Shown: piece by piece, positions 29,121 through 38,347 of the stretch
Position numbering within the stretch: position 1 is the stretch's first letter
Layout: each line of letters begins with the position of its first letter
Assembly: GCA_035569495.1 (NCBI GenBank)
Contig: DATMMX010000033.1
Coordinates: forward strand, 24,266 to 88,265
DNA: 64,000 nucleotides
Reading direction: 5' to 3'
Source of the DNA: DASRDZ01 sp035569495
Lineage (GTDB): Bacteria; Chloroflexota; Dormibacteria; Aeolococcales; Aeolococcaceae
The notes under the pieces: model-generated
Databases searched by the model: none
The model's input: only the letters and a program-made list of their open reading frames with translations
Told to the model about the DNA's origin: nothing
Made by a program: the position numbers and the translations under genes

Positions 29121-31768
29121 GCGCCGATGCGCTCGACAGCGCAGCCGTGACCCCGGCCGCCGCACCGATTCGCGCCGTGGCTCCGCCGGAGCTCACCGCC
29201 GAGGAATTCGACGTCGCGTATTCGATGCGCCCCAACCCGGAGCGCGACGCCACCACAATGCTGAAGCGCGTCGCCAGCAGCGTGTGGCAGTGGGTGCGCC
29301 ACGACGTCAAGCTGGCCATCCTCTTCGCCCTGATCGGCGGCGCCGTCGCCTACGTCGGCAACGTGGTGCTCATCGCCGTGCACTACAACGGCGCCGGCAA
29401 GGTGCCGTCGGGATCGCCGGCGACGGCGCCCGGGTCGGAGATCACCGGCAGCATCTTCTGGGCGGTGATCATGGCCATGGTCTTCGCCCTGGTCAGCTTT
29501 CGCATGCGCGTGGGCAAGGAACAGTTCTGGAGCGGGGTTCGTGGCGTTCCGGCCACGGCGCAACGGCTGTTCCGCGCCGACGGCAACGCGGCGCTGGAGC
29601 ACCTGCTCTGGGGAGCGGCGGGAACCATGCTGGTCGCCGCGGCGCTGGCTCCGGCGATCAGCGGGATGCTCGCCATCGGGGCCGCGCTGATCGTCGTCGG
29701 CGTCCTCCGGCCCCTGCTCACGGGGCTGGTGATGCTGGTGTGGCGCAAGCTGGTGAGCCTCTTCTCGCCACAGCACGCCAAGCCGCCGGGCGACGCCGTG
29801 GTGTCGGTGGGCATGCTCGGCGCGGTGATCTCGCTGCTGGCCGCGTACCTGGTGTCGGGAGCCGCGGCCAAGCTGGTCATCGCCCTGGTCGCGGGCGGCG
29901 CTGCGTTCCTGGTGAGCCGTCGCGTCGTCAGCGCGCCCGCGGCGGTGCTGCTGCTGGTCGGCGTCGCCGCGCCCGCGCTGCTGGCCCTGATGCGCGTCAC
30001 CGTCACCCACGCATCGGACGGCGGCTGGCAGGAGTGCGGCTCCGACTTCTCCGCGTGGCTGCGCTGCGGCGGCGGCAACGTGCTCGGCATCAGCATGCTG
30101 GGCGGCGTGTTCGGCGCCGGTGGCTCGGCGCTGGGAGGCGGCGTCGGCCCGGCGCTGACCGCCGAGCAGCAGCGCCAGCGCGCCCTCAAGAGGGAGATGC
30201 AGCGGTGGCGCCAGGACCATCCCTGCGGCTCGTGGGACGACTTCTGGGCAGGGCATACCGAAACCGAACAGGGCAACCTGCTCAACGACATGGCCGACAG
30301 CATGCAGTCCGAGTACAACTCCGGCGAGATGCAGGCGCGGCTCATCTCGATGTTCAAGAACGCGCCCGCCGGTGCATGGCACGGGCTGCAGGGCCTGGTC
30401 ATGCAGATGGCGGAGATGGGCAAGGACCAGGCGCAGTACGGGCTCGTGGGCGGATCCCTGAAGTTCAGCTACGACCAGATGAAAGCCCTGTACGACGCGA
30501 TCCCGACGCTGCCCCAGAAGCTCGACCAGCTCACCGCCGCGATGGCGTCGCACGATCCCGAGGTCTCCGGCAAGATCTGGGGAGAGCTGCTCGGCCAGGC
30601 CGAGTTCCAGGCGGTGTTCGGCCGGATGGTCAGCAACGCGATCAAGGCCTCCAGGCCGGCGGCACCGAACTTCCCCGGGAGTACCGAGGGCGCGGCCGCG
30701 CTCAAGTACGCGGCCGACGGCACACCGGTGGCCGCGGACGGACTCCTTCCGCTGGGCTGGCGCGAGGACCAGATCCGCGCCGGGGCGCAGGTGGCTGCGC
30801 AGTACGACGGCAGCCTTGCGCTCAAGCCCGGGCAGGAGGCCGCCGCCCTGCGGCAGGTCGGCAACCCGCTGGCCAAGCCTGAGTACCTGGCCCCCAAGAG
30901 CGCCGAGCCGATGGACGCCGCCGTGGGTCTGGGCGGCCCCAACAAGGACGGCTTCGTGCAGTACCGCCTGCCCGATCCGCCCCAGGCGCCGCCGGGGCTG
31001 AGCGGCGAGAACCTCGCCTCCTGGGAGCAGGCGGCGAACGCGCAATACGCCAAGCGCATGTCGCAGTACTTCGACAACGCGCAGAGCATGAACAAGGTGA
31101 TGAAGGAGGGCGCCACCTTCAACGTCAACGGGCAGGACGCCCACCTCGGCGTGAGCTGCATCGGTGACGGCCAGTGGGTCAACCCGGTCACCGGGGCAGT
31201 GCAGAAGTTCGACAACGGTGTCATCCACGCCATCGTTCCCGCCGATGCGCCGCCCAATGTGCAGGCGGCCCTGGGTCCCCCGGGCACGAGGGTCCCGATC
31301 CCGGGCGACAGCGACGGGTTTTGCTTCGTCAGCAATGCGCGCCGCACCGCCGACGGTGGCATCCGACCGATCAGCTCGTTCCCGGCGGAGGAGGCCGCGG
31401 CCATCACCGCGCAGGAGGCGGCGGCACAGCAGGCGATGATCCGGGGTGGCATCCCCGGCTACGTGCACGAGGGCCAGACGCCCACCTGGATCCCGCCGAC
31501 CCCCCAGAAGGCGGCGGTCAAAGCGTGCATCATGAGCAGCGTCAGCACGGACAACCCCGCGGCCGAGAACCTGATCTGGATCGACAGCAAGGGTGACACC
31601 ACCGTCGGCCGCTGGCCCGGGTTCACCGACTCACCGCCCGGGTACAACGCGCCCGCTCCGGGCTCGACCAGCGCGCCGCCCGGCTACAACACACCGGCGC
31701 CGGGAGGCGGCTATCCTCCCGCGCCGCCGGGATACAACACGCCACCCGGCGCGGGAGGAAATCCGTGA
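29117..31768 (+). CDS. Polytopic membrane protein with edema-factor/CyaA/ExoY-like nucleotidyl cyclase toxin domain
   Basis: 883 residues. About eight helices occupy residues 65-345; a soluble region follows. Residues about 540-760 resemble the nucleotidyl cyclase toxin family: GLLPLG near 542, an RQVGNPLA motif, then Lys587 and Lys594 (KPEYLAPK), the same seven-residue spacing as the catalytic Lys pairs of edema factor (346/353) and CyaA (58/65). A GGPNKDGFVQY segment follows, and Asp731-x-Asp733 in PGDSDGF matches the metal-binding Asp-x-Asp of those enzymes. The catalytic His position is Ala592. The C-terminus has three PPGYN(A/T)P repeats. Coupled to both neighbours by 4-base overlaps. 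Motifs are seen; enzymatic activity is inferred. Confidence 0.62.
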   Translation: MSADALDSAAVTPAAAPIRAVAPPELTAEEFDVAYSMRPNPERDATTMLKRVASSVWQWVRHDVKLAILFALIGGAVAYVGNVVLIAVHYNGAGKVPSGSPATAPGSEITGSIFWAVIMAMVFALVSFRMRVGKEQFWSGVRGVPATAQRLFRADGNAALEHLLWGAAGTMLVAAALAPAISGMLAIGAALIVVGVLRPLLTGLVMLVWRKLVSLFSPQHAKPPGDAVVSVGMLGAVISLLAAYLVSGAAAKLVIALVAGGAAFLVSRRVVSAPAAVLLLVGVAAPALLALMRVTVTHASDGGWQECGSDFSAWLRCGGGNVLGISMLGGVFGAGGSALGGGVGPALTAEQQRQRALKREMQRWRQDHPCGSWDDFWAGHTETEQGNLLNDMADSMQSEYNSGEMQARLISMFKNAPAGAWHGLQGLVMQMAEMGKDQAQYGLVGGSLKFSYDQMKALYDAIPTLPQKLDQLTAAMASHDPEVSGKIWGELLGQAEFQAVFGRMVSNAIKASRPAAPNFPGSTEGAAALKYAADGTPVAADGLLPLGWREDQIRAGAQVAAQYDGSLALKPGQEAAALRQVGNPLAKPEYLAPKSAEPMDAAVGLGGPNKDGFVQYRLPDPPQAPPGLSGENLASWEQAANAQYAKRMSQYFDNAQSMNKVMKEGATFNVNGQDAHLGVSCIGDGQWVNPVTGAVQKFDNGVIHAIVPADAPPNVQAALGPPGTRVPIPGDSDGFCFVSNARRTADGGIRPISSFPAEEAAAITAQEAAAQQAMIRGGIPGYVHEGQTPTWIPPTPQKAAVKACIMSSVSTDNPAAENLIWIDSKGDTTVGRWPGFTDSPPGYNAPAPGSTSAPPGYNTPAPGGGYPPAPPGYNTPPGAGGNP

Positions 31769-32526
31769 GCGACGAGCCGCGTCCACCTGTTGCTGCCGAG
31801 AATGGCATGAACGCCGGACCGGGCTTCCCGGGACGGCAGCTGCTGCTCGACGGCATGGCTCGCGAGCAGGGCATGAAGCACGTCGAGCAGCTCCGCGAGT
31901 ATCTGAGTCGCCTGCCCCGGCCCGCGGTGGCGCGCTGCCCGTACAGCAGCGCCGTCGTGCAGCACTCCGTCGACACCGGCGGCATCGACGGCCCCTGGTG
32001 GAACTACCGGGCGCCACTGCGACCCGCGGAGGAGCTGCCGCCGACCTTCTTCGCCTTCACGGGCGCTCTGCGCCTCGGCGACCCGCTGCCGTCCGTCGAC
32101 TGGCTGGTCAAGGCTGGTCCCGAGGTTCCCTTCGTGGTCCCGCGCCTGCTGGGCATCGACCGCATGCGCGCGGTGATCAGCGCGATCAGCGTCGGCGGCT
32201 GGGACGGCTGGACGATCACCTACTTCACCGACAGGCCTCCCGCCGTCGAGCGCTTCAACGACTGGGGCTCGTGCCTCTACTACGTCGACGGTGGCCGCGG
32301 CGTGGAGTGGGACAGCATGACCGAGGACGCCGAGGCGCTCGACTTCGAGCTCAGGCCCTGGATCGACCGCGGCGCGCTGCTGTGGATCGCACCCGGCGAC
32401 GCCGAGCTGCGCCTGCAGTCGACGTCCGCGGGGTGTCCGTATGTCGGACTGCAGGGACGCCGCACCTTCGTGCGCGTGCAGGAGGGCACGTCGTGGGAAC
32501 CGGGCCCGGCGCCGGTCCCTGCCTGA
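31765..32526 (+). CDS. Soluble protein coupled to the cyclase-toxin-like gene (possible immunity or partner protein)
   Basis: 253 residues with no signal peptide or helix, so probably cytoplasmic. Notable conserved-looking segments are ARCPYSSAVVQHSVDTGG, IDGPWWNYRAP, LPPTFFAFTGAL and EVPFVVPRLL, the last part being acidic. I cannot name the family. Its GTG start overlaps the stop of the toxin-like gene (GTGA), which favours production in fixed ratio with it, as is common for toxin-immunity pairs. The immunity role is inference from position only. It converges with the phosphofructokinase gene six bases away. Confidence 0.6.
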   Translation: MSDEPRPPVAAENGMNAGPGFPGRQLLLDGMAREQGMKHVEQLREYLSRLPRPAVARCPYSSAVVQHSVDTGGIDGPWWNYRAPLRPAEELPPTFFAFTGALRLGDPLPSVDWLVKAGPEVPFVVPRLLGIDRMRAVISAISVGGWDGWTITYFTDRPPAVERFNDWGSCLYYVDGGRGVEWDSMTEDAEALDFELRPWIDRGALLWIAPGDAELRLQSTSAGCPYVGLQGRRTFVRVQEGTSWEPGPAPVPA

Positions 32527-32532
32527 GCAGCC

Positions 32533-33567
32533 CTAGAAGAACACCGTGGCCAGGTCGTAGAGCTCGCGCGGCACGCGCCGCTGCTCGGCGACCACGTCGC
32601 GAATCGGCGCCACCTCGATGCGCCCGCACTGCACCACGGGCATGAGCCCGAAGTCGCCGCGCGCCACCAGCTGCCACGCGCCGTAGCCGACGTGCGTCGC
32701 CCAGATGCGGTCATACGCGGACGGCGAGCCGCCGCGCTGGGTGTGCCCCAAAACCGTTGCGCGGGTTTCGAAACCGGTGCGCTCCTCGATGATCGACGCC
32801 AGCCGCTCCCCCACACCGCGGCGCGACAGTTGCACGTGTCCGAAAGCGTCGCGCTGCGCGGCGGGATCGTCGGTCCCGCCCGAGCCGTCGATCTCCACGC
32901 CCTCGCTGACCACGATGATCGAGAAGCCGCTGCCCGCGCTGCGCCGGCGGTGGGTGTGCTCGACCACCTCGTCCATCGACACCGCGAACTCGGGGATGAC
33001 GATCATGTCGGCGCCGCCGGCGAGGCCGCCCATCACCGCCACCCAGCCGGTATCGCGCCCCATCACCTCGCACACCATGACGCGGTGGTGCGAGGTCGCC
33101 GTGGTGTGCAGCCGGTCGACCGCCTCGGCGACGATCGACACCGCGGTGTCGAAGCCGATGCAGTACTCGGTGACCGACAGGTCGTTGTCCATGGTCTTGG
33201 GCACGCCGACCACCGGCGCGCCGTGCTCGGCGAGCCATGCCGCCACCGACAGGGTGTCGTCGCCGCCGATGGCGACCAGGGCGTCCAGCGAGGCGCGCCG
33301 CAGGTTCTCCTGGACGCGGTCCAACCCGCCCTCCATCTTCATCGGGTTGGTGCGCGAGCTGCCCAGCATGGTGCCGCCGATGGGCAGGATGCCGCCCAGG
33401 TCGCGGCGGGTCAGCTCGGTCCAGTCGCCGTCCCCGACCAGGCCGGCCCAGCCGTTGTGGATGCCGACGATGGTGTGTCCCGCGGCCACCGCGGGGCGGC
33501 CTACGGCGCGGATCGCCGCGTTGAGGCCGGGGGCGTCACCTCCGCCGGTGAGGATGCCGATGCGCAT
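32533..33567 (-). CDS. pfp: Pyrophosphate-dependent 6-phosphofructokinase
   Basis: 344-residue phosphofructokinase of the PfkA fold. Glycolytic phosphorylation of fructose 6-phosphate is expected to use pyrophosphate and be reversible, because the two donor-specificity positions are Asp104 (GGDD) and Lys124 (PKTMDND); ATP enzymes have Gly at position 104. Other motifs: GILTGGGDAPGLN, MGRDTGWVA with GGADMIVIPE, and LGHTQRGGSPSAYDR. GGAGG-type ribosome binding sequence is ten bases before the ATG. Gene stands alone, convergent with the cassette and divergent from the GGDEF-EAL gene. Confidence 0.88.
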   Translation of the reverse strand: MRIGILTGGGDAPGLNAAIRAVGRPAVAAGHTIVGIHNGWAGLVGDGDWTELTRRDLGGILPIGGTMLGSSRTNPMKMEGGLDRVQENLRRASLDALVAIGGDDTLSVAAWLAEHGAPVVGVPKTMDNDLSVTEYCIGFDTAVSIVAEAVDRLHTTATSHHRVMVCEVMGRDTGWVAVMGGLAGGADMIVIPEFAVSMDEVVEHTHRRRSAGSGFSIIVVSEGVEIDGSGGTDDPAAQRDAFGHVQLSRRGVGERLASIIEERTGFETRATVLGHTQRGGSPSAYDRIWATHVGYGAWQLVARGDFGLMPVVQCGRIEVAPIRDVVAEQRRVPRELYDLATVFF

Positions 33568-33756
33568 TGCCGGAGCGCCTCCCTTGGGAGCGTGGACGTC
33601 ACCAGGGCAGAGTAGCCAGATCGGCCGGGCGCCGTCCAAGCAGGTCGCGCCGCTGAACGCCGCTGCCCCAAGGGCGTGACGGGCCCGGACCCCGGGCGGC
33701 GCGCGCGTAGGGTCAGGCAGGCCTCCCCCACCCCCAGGACAAAGCCGCATCACTCA

Positions 33757-36456
33757 GTGAGCCTCCCCACCGCCCTCCGCCACCGGCCCTGGTTTCGCGC
33801 CGCCGTCGGCGTGGTGCTCGCCGCCACCCTCACCACCCTCGTGCTCCACGTCGTCAACGCGTACGGCGACGACCACCGCGACGCCGCCCGCTACATCCTC
33901 GAGGTGGAGGACGCGGCGTCGAACGAGACGCTCACCGTCTCGATGCTCGTCGACGGGTCGATCGCCCAGGACGGCGCCGCCACCGGGATCGCCGATGGGA
34001 GCGCCCAGGCCGAGACCATGCTCGCCTCGCTCGGCGACGTCAACGCACAGGGAGCCGCCACGGTGCGGTCCACCTGGACCGCCATGGACGCCGCGGCGCG
34101 AGCCACCGTCGCCGCCCAGGGCCTGGGCGACCGCAGCACCGCCGAGAGCCGCCTGGCCGAGCTCCGCAGGCTGGGCGCCACGCTGGCCGGCCAGGTCGAC
34201 AGCATCCAGCAGGCCGAGCTGACCACCGCCGAGCAGATCGACATCGGCGCCGAGGTGGCCACCGGCGTGACCCTGCTTGGCGTGCTGATCGCGGTGGTCG
34301 CCACCACCGGACGCCTCGGCCGCCGCCGCCAGCGGCTCGCCACGGTCGAGGCGGAGAGCGCGTCGCTGCGGCGCAGCGAGGAGCTCTTCCGGGTGCTCTT
34401 CGAGAACAACCCCCAGCCGCTCTTCGCCTTCGACACCGACACCCTGCGCATCCTCGGCGCCAACCAGACCGCCCTCGACTTCTACGGCTACCCGCGCGAG
34501 CGCATGGCGAGCATGACCCTGCTCGACCTCAATGACCCCGCGGTGCGCGACGAGATGGTCGAGGCCATGCCGGGCGTCAGCCGCGAGCCGTCACACGGCC
34601 GCCGCCTGCGCCACGCGCTCAGCGACGGGCGCCTCGTCGAGGTCGAGGTGCACTCCCGGCCCATCGACATCGAGGGCCACCCCGCCAAGCTCACCCTGGT
34701 GGTCGACGTCAGCGATCGCAGCGCGCTGGAGCGCGAGCTGGAGCACCAGGCCTTCCACGACTCGCTGACCGGGCTGGCCAACCGCCCCCTCTTCCTGGAC
34801 CGCCTCGGCCACGTCCTCGCCGGCCGCGACTCCGGCAGCGCGGTGCTGCTGGCCGACCTGGACGGCTTCAAGACGGTCAACGACAGCCTCGGCCACACCG
34901 CCGGCGACGAGCTGCTGCGCATCGTCGGCGAACGGCTGCTGGAGACGGTCCGCCCCGGCGACACCGTCGCCCGGCTGGGTGGCGACGAGTTCGCCGTGAT
35001 CCTCGAGGGCACCGACGGCGCGGCGGCGGTCGACGCCGTCTGTATCCGCATCCTCCGCGCCCTGGCCACACCGCTGGAGCTGGAGGGACGGACGGTGCAG
35101 GTGGGCGCCAGCATCGGTGTGGCCGCCACCGCCGGTGCCCAGCGCAACGCCGAGACCGTGCTCGCCGAGGCCGACATCGCGATGTACGTCGCCAAGGCGG
35201 GCGGCAAGGGCGGCTTCATGCGCTTCAGCTCGGCGATGCAGGCCGACGTCGTCGACCGTCTCGCCCTGGAGCAGGACCTCCGCTCCGCCGTGGCGCGGGG
35301 CGAGCTGCGCGTGGTGTACCAGCCCAAGGTGGAGTCGGCCACCGGCCGGGCCACCGCGGCCGAGGCGCTGGTGCGCTGGGACCACCCCACCCGCGGCCCG
35401 GTGCCGCCCGACCGCTTTATCCCGCTCGCCGAGGAGATCGGCGTGATCGCCGAGATCGACGGCTGGGTGCTGAACGTCGCCTGCGACCAGGTCGCCGCAT
35501 GGCTGGCCGCGGGGTTGCGGGTCGACCACGTCGCCGTCAACGTCTCCGGCCGCGAGCTGGCCGGCGGCGGGCTGGTCGAGCGCATCGCCGCCGCCCTGGA
35601 GCGCTCCGGCATCGACGGCGCCCGCCTCGAGGTCGAGCTCACCGAGAGCCACGCCGTGGCCCACGCCGAGGACGCCCTCGCCGAGCTGGGCCGCATCCGC
35701 GCCCTCGGCGTCACCGTGGCCATCGACGACTTCGGCACCGGCTACTCGATGCTCAGCCGCCTCCAGGACTTCCCCGCCGACCGGCTGAAGATCGACAAGT
35801 CGTTCATCGACGAGATCGACGTGCGCACCGGCGCGCCGCTGATCACCGCCATGATCGGCATGGGCCACGAGCTCGGCCTGGAGGTGATCGCCGAGGGCGT
35901 CGAGACCGCCGACCAGCTCAGCTTCCTGCGCGCCAGCGGCATCGACCACGTCCAGGGCTTCCTGCTCTCCCGGCCGGTCGACGCGGCGAGCATGGAGGCG
36001 ATGCTCGGCAACGTGGTCAAGACCTCCGCGTGGACGCCCGACCAGGCCGTCCAGGCGGCGATGCAGGTGGCCGCCGACGCCGCCGTGAGCCAGCCGGAGC
36101 ACGAGCGCCTGGTGCACATCCTGCTCGCCGAGCTGGAACGGCTGACCGGCCTGGAGACGACCTACCTCACCCGCGGCGACGGCGACGCGGGTGGCCAGGT
36201 GGTGCTCGCCGCGCGCAACAGCGGCGCGCTGCAGATCCCCGCCGGCCTCGCCGCCCCGGACGAGGGCACGCGGGGGGAGCTCGGCATCGAGACCTTCGCC
36301 ACCGTACCGGTGCGCGACCCGGCGGGCCGGACGGTGGGGGCGCTCTGCGGCGCCAGCCGGCAGCAGCGCGATCTCTCCGACGCCGTGATCGCGGTCATGG
36401 AGCTGTTCGCCCGGCTGATGGCCGGCACCGCCGCGCCACAGCCACTGGCCGCCTAG
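33757..36456 (+). CDS. PAS-GGDEF-EAL-GAF cyclic-di-GMP regulator
   Basis: 899-residue membrane signalling protein. Helix about 11-33, a periplasmic four-helix-type sensor (34-165), helix about 170-190, PAS (about 205-325), GGDEF (about 335-490), EAL (about 505-755) and a C-terminal GAF-like region (about 770-895). The diguanylate cyclase site is intact (LGGDEF near 407-412) with an inhibitory I-site RPGD five residues before it. The phosphodiesterase motifs are also intact: EALVRW, VNVSG, ELTES, DDFGTGYS, KIDKSF, EGVET and VQGFL. Both activities are possible. GTG 33757 is chosen because a TAGGGT box at 33708-33713 puts transcription start after the more upstream GTG. Confidence 0.9.
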   Translation: MSLPTALRHRPWFRAAVGVVLAATLTTLVLHVVNAYGDDHRDAARYILEVEDAASNETLTVSMLVDGSIAQDGAATGIADGSAQAETMLASLGDVNAQGAATVRSTWTAMDAAARATVAAQGLGDRSTAESRLAELRRLGATLAGQVDSIQQAELTTAEQIDIGAEVATGVTLLGVLIAVVATTGRLGRRRQRLATVEAESASLRRSEELFRVLFENNPQPLFAFDTDTLRILGANQTALDFYGYPRERMASMTLLDLNDPAVRDEMVEAMPGVSREPSHGRRLRHALSDGRLVEVEVHSRPIDIEGHPAKLTLVVDVSDRSALERELEHQAFHDSLTGLANRPLFLDRLGHVLAGRDSGSAVLLADLDGFKTVNDSLGHTAGDELLRIVGERLLETVRPGDTVARLGGDEFAVILEGTDGAAAVDAVCIRILRALATPLELEGRTVQVGASIGVAATAGAQRNAETVLAEADIAMYVAKAGGKGGFMRFSSAMQADVVDRLALEQDLRSAVARGELRVVYQPKVESATGRATAAEALVRWDHPTRGPVPPDRFIPLAEEIGVIAEIDGWVLNVACDQVAAWLAAGLRVDHVAVNVSGRELAGGGLVERIAAALERSGIDGARLEVELTESHAVAHAEDALAELGRIRALGVTVAIDDFGTGYSMLSRLQDFPADRLKIDKSFIDEIDVRTGAPLITAMIGMGHELGLEVIAEGVETADQLSFLRASGIDHVQGFLLSRPVDAASMEAMLGNVVKTSAWTPDQAVQAAMQVAADAAVSQPEHERLVHILLAELERLTGLETTYLTRGDGDAGGQVVLAARNSGALQIPAGLAAPDEGTRGELGIETFATVPVRDPAGRTVGALCGASRQQRDLSDAVIAVMELFARLMAGTAAPQPLAA

Positions 36457-36462
36457 CCTCGC

Positions 36463-38109
36463 CTACGGCTTGTGGCAGGCGGGGGGCAGGCACACGATCG
36501 GCGTCGGTGACGGCGGCGGCGCGGTCGGCGGCGGCGGCGGCGCGGGGGTGCGTCGCGGTGCCTGGGTGGGCGCCTGGGTCTGCGTGCCGGTGGCGGGTTG
36601 CTGCGCCGACGCGGGGGCGACGGCCGAGGGCGCCGAGTTGTCGGCGGGGTTGCTCGGGTAGCTCTTGCCGTTGCCGCTCCAGGCGCGCTCCGAGTCCTGG
36701 CCAAGGATGACCGTAACTCCGGTGCTGGTGGTGTCGGCGGCGGTGCTGGCGGTGCCCGTCGCCGGGGTCTGCACGCTGACCCCGAAGTAGTTGGCCAGCC
36801 ACTGCGCGGTGCGCGAGTCCTTTCCCCCGCTGCCGTCGATCACCTGGGTGAGCGCGGTGCGCTTGGTGGGGCCGCCGTCGGTCGCGGTGAAGCCGATCGG
36901 CGTCATCAGCGCCGACCAGCGTGTCGCCGCGCCCGCGCCCGCGCCGGTGCCGTCGAGGAAGGTGACCGGCGCGTGCTCGGCGACCACCGCCGGGTCGGGG
37001 AAGACGTCGCTGAGGTAGTGCTGCAGCGACGCGTAGGTCTTGTCGTGCGCGTATTCGTAGGCGGCGCCGCAGTTCTGCGGGTAGCCGCACTCGTAGAGGA
37101 AGTTGGTGTCGTCGATGCTGACGTGGACGATGCGACTGCTGTCGACGCCCTTGACCATGTCGTACAGCGCGTTGGCGTCGGCGATGCCCAGGTCGGTGAT
37201 CACGTTGTCGCCCAATGCGCTGAGCAGGTCGGGCAGCTTGCCGATGCCGCCGACGCTGAGCACCTTCGCCTTGAGCGCGTTGAGGATGAGCTGCTGGCGG
37301 CGGTTGCGCGCGAAGTTGCTGGCCTCGCTGGGGTTGTCGTAGGCGTGGCGGCTGCGCGCGAAGATCAGCGCCCGGGCGCCGTCCATGTGCTGCATGCCCT
37401 TGGTGAAGTGCACGGTCATGTAGGCGCAGTCGCCCTTGTCGCACTCGCCGTGCGGGTACTGGTCGTCGGTGAAGCTGTCGGGCACGTTGACGTCGACGCC
37501 GCCGACCGAGTCCACCGCCGCCTGGAAGGCCTGGAAGTCGAGGCCGACGAAGTGGTCGATGGGGATGCCGAGCACGTTGCTCAGGGTCTGGTCGGCCAGC
37601 TTGCCGCCGCCGTGGTCGTCGCCCTTGAAGCGCGGCGCGTTGACCGGACCGCCGCTCTGCCCGTCGGAGTACGCCTCGTTGATCCGGCCGTAGTACGGCT
37701 TGCCGCCGGCGGCGTCGATGGGCACCATCCAGTCGCGCGGGACGCTGATCTCGGCGACCTGGGCGGTCTGCCCCGGCCGGGGCTGGATCGACACCACCAT
37801 GATCGAGTCGGTGAGGTAGGCGCCGTCGTGGCCAGTGCCGCCGTAGCCGTAGAGGGCGATGTTGATGCGCTTGGTGCTGCTGGCCAGCGTCGAATCGCAC
37901 TTGACCTTGATGATGCAGCCGAGCACGGCGCCGGGGTTGCTGCCCGTGAGCTTGCTCAGGCCGCCGACCACGCGCACGCCGTAGACGGTCAGGGGCGTGA
38001 GGATGAGCAGGGCGATCAGGGCCGCGAGACGGCGGCCGGACAGCCACTTCGGCAGGGTGCGGTATCGCGATCGCCGGCGGCGGCGTGCGTTTGCCTGGGG
38101 ATATGCCAT
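36463..38109 (-). CDS. LytR-CpsA-Psr (LCP) family envelope protein with LytR_C domain
   Basis: 548 residues. A very basic N-terminus and one helix (about 27-48) anchor an extracytoplasmic LCP domain (about 75-340) that attaches wall glycopolymers to peptidoglycan. Conserved Arg/Asp-bearing segments are visible: TDSIMVVSIQP, EISVPRDWMVPI, GLDFQAFQAAVDSVGGVDV, ALIFARSRH and NFARNRRQQLILNALKAK. A LytR_C-type domain follows (about 375-480) and the tail is Pro/Thr/Ala-rich ending in a Cys pair. No clear Shine-Dalgarno; a TACCCT box at 38216-38221 would give a leader of about 100 bases. Converges with the GGDEF-EAL gene. Confidence 0.88.
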   Translation of the reverse strand: MAYPQANARRRRRSRYRTLPKWLSGRRLAALIALLILTPLTVYGVRVVGGLSKLTGSNPGAVLGCIIKVKCDSTLASSTKRINIALYGYGGTGHDGAYLTDSIMVVSIQPRPGQTAQVAEISVPRDWMVPIDAAGGKPYYGRINEAYSDGQSGGPVNAPRFKGDDHGGGKLADQTLSNVLGIPIDHFVGLDFQAFQAAVDSVGGVDVNVPDSFTDDQYPHGECDKGDCAYMTVHFTKGMQHMDGARALIFARSRHAYDNPSEASNFARNRRQQLILNALKAKVLSVGGIGKLPDLLSALGDNVITDLGIADANALYDMVKGVDSSRIVHVSIDDTNFLYECGYPQNCGAAYEYAHDKTYASLQHYLSDVFPDPAVVAEHAPVTFLDGTGAGAGAATRWSALMTPIGFTATDGGPTKRTALTQVIDGSGGKDSRTAQWLANYFGVSVQTPATGTASTAADTTSTGVTVILGQDSERAWSGNGKSYPSNPADNSAPSAVAPASAQQPATGTQTQAPTQAPRRTPAPPPPPTAPPPSPTPIVCLPPACHKP

Positions 38110-38267
38110 AAAAAATGGGCCCACCGCGCCAAATGGGGGGGGAGGGTCGGGCACCTGGGGCGCCCGTCCGCGATGGCTGGGGCGTGAGCTGGGACGTGGG
38201 CGGCGGCTTCGGGGTAGGGTACCCCACCGGTCCCGATCGCGACGACGGGCGAGCGCGCCGAGCGGCG

Positions 38268-38309
38268 CTAGGGCTTCAGCAGCTCCCTCGCCAGCACGAC
38301 ACGCTGGAT
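38268..38309 (-). pseudogene. Remnant of an acyl-CoA dehydrogenase 3' end
   Basis: Fourteen codons (IQRVVLARELLKP then TAG) reproduce the last part of acyl-CoA dehydrogenase genes. It lies 38 bases beyond the stop of the intact dehydrogenase at 38348, whose end reads IQRVVLARELLRS. The first 33 bases differ from that copy at two third-codon positions only, but the last residues differ. No upstream body is present, so it is a leftover of a deleted paralogue or a local duplication. Confidence 0.7.
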
Positions 38310-38347
38310 CGGCCATTGGTCCCATCGCGCCCCCGGCGCACGGGGCT

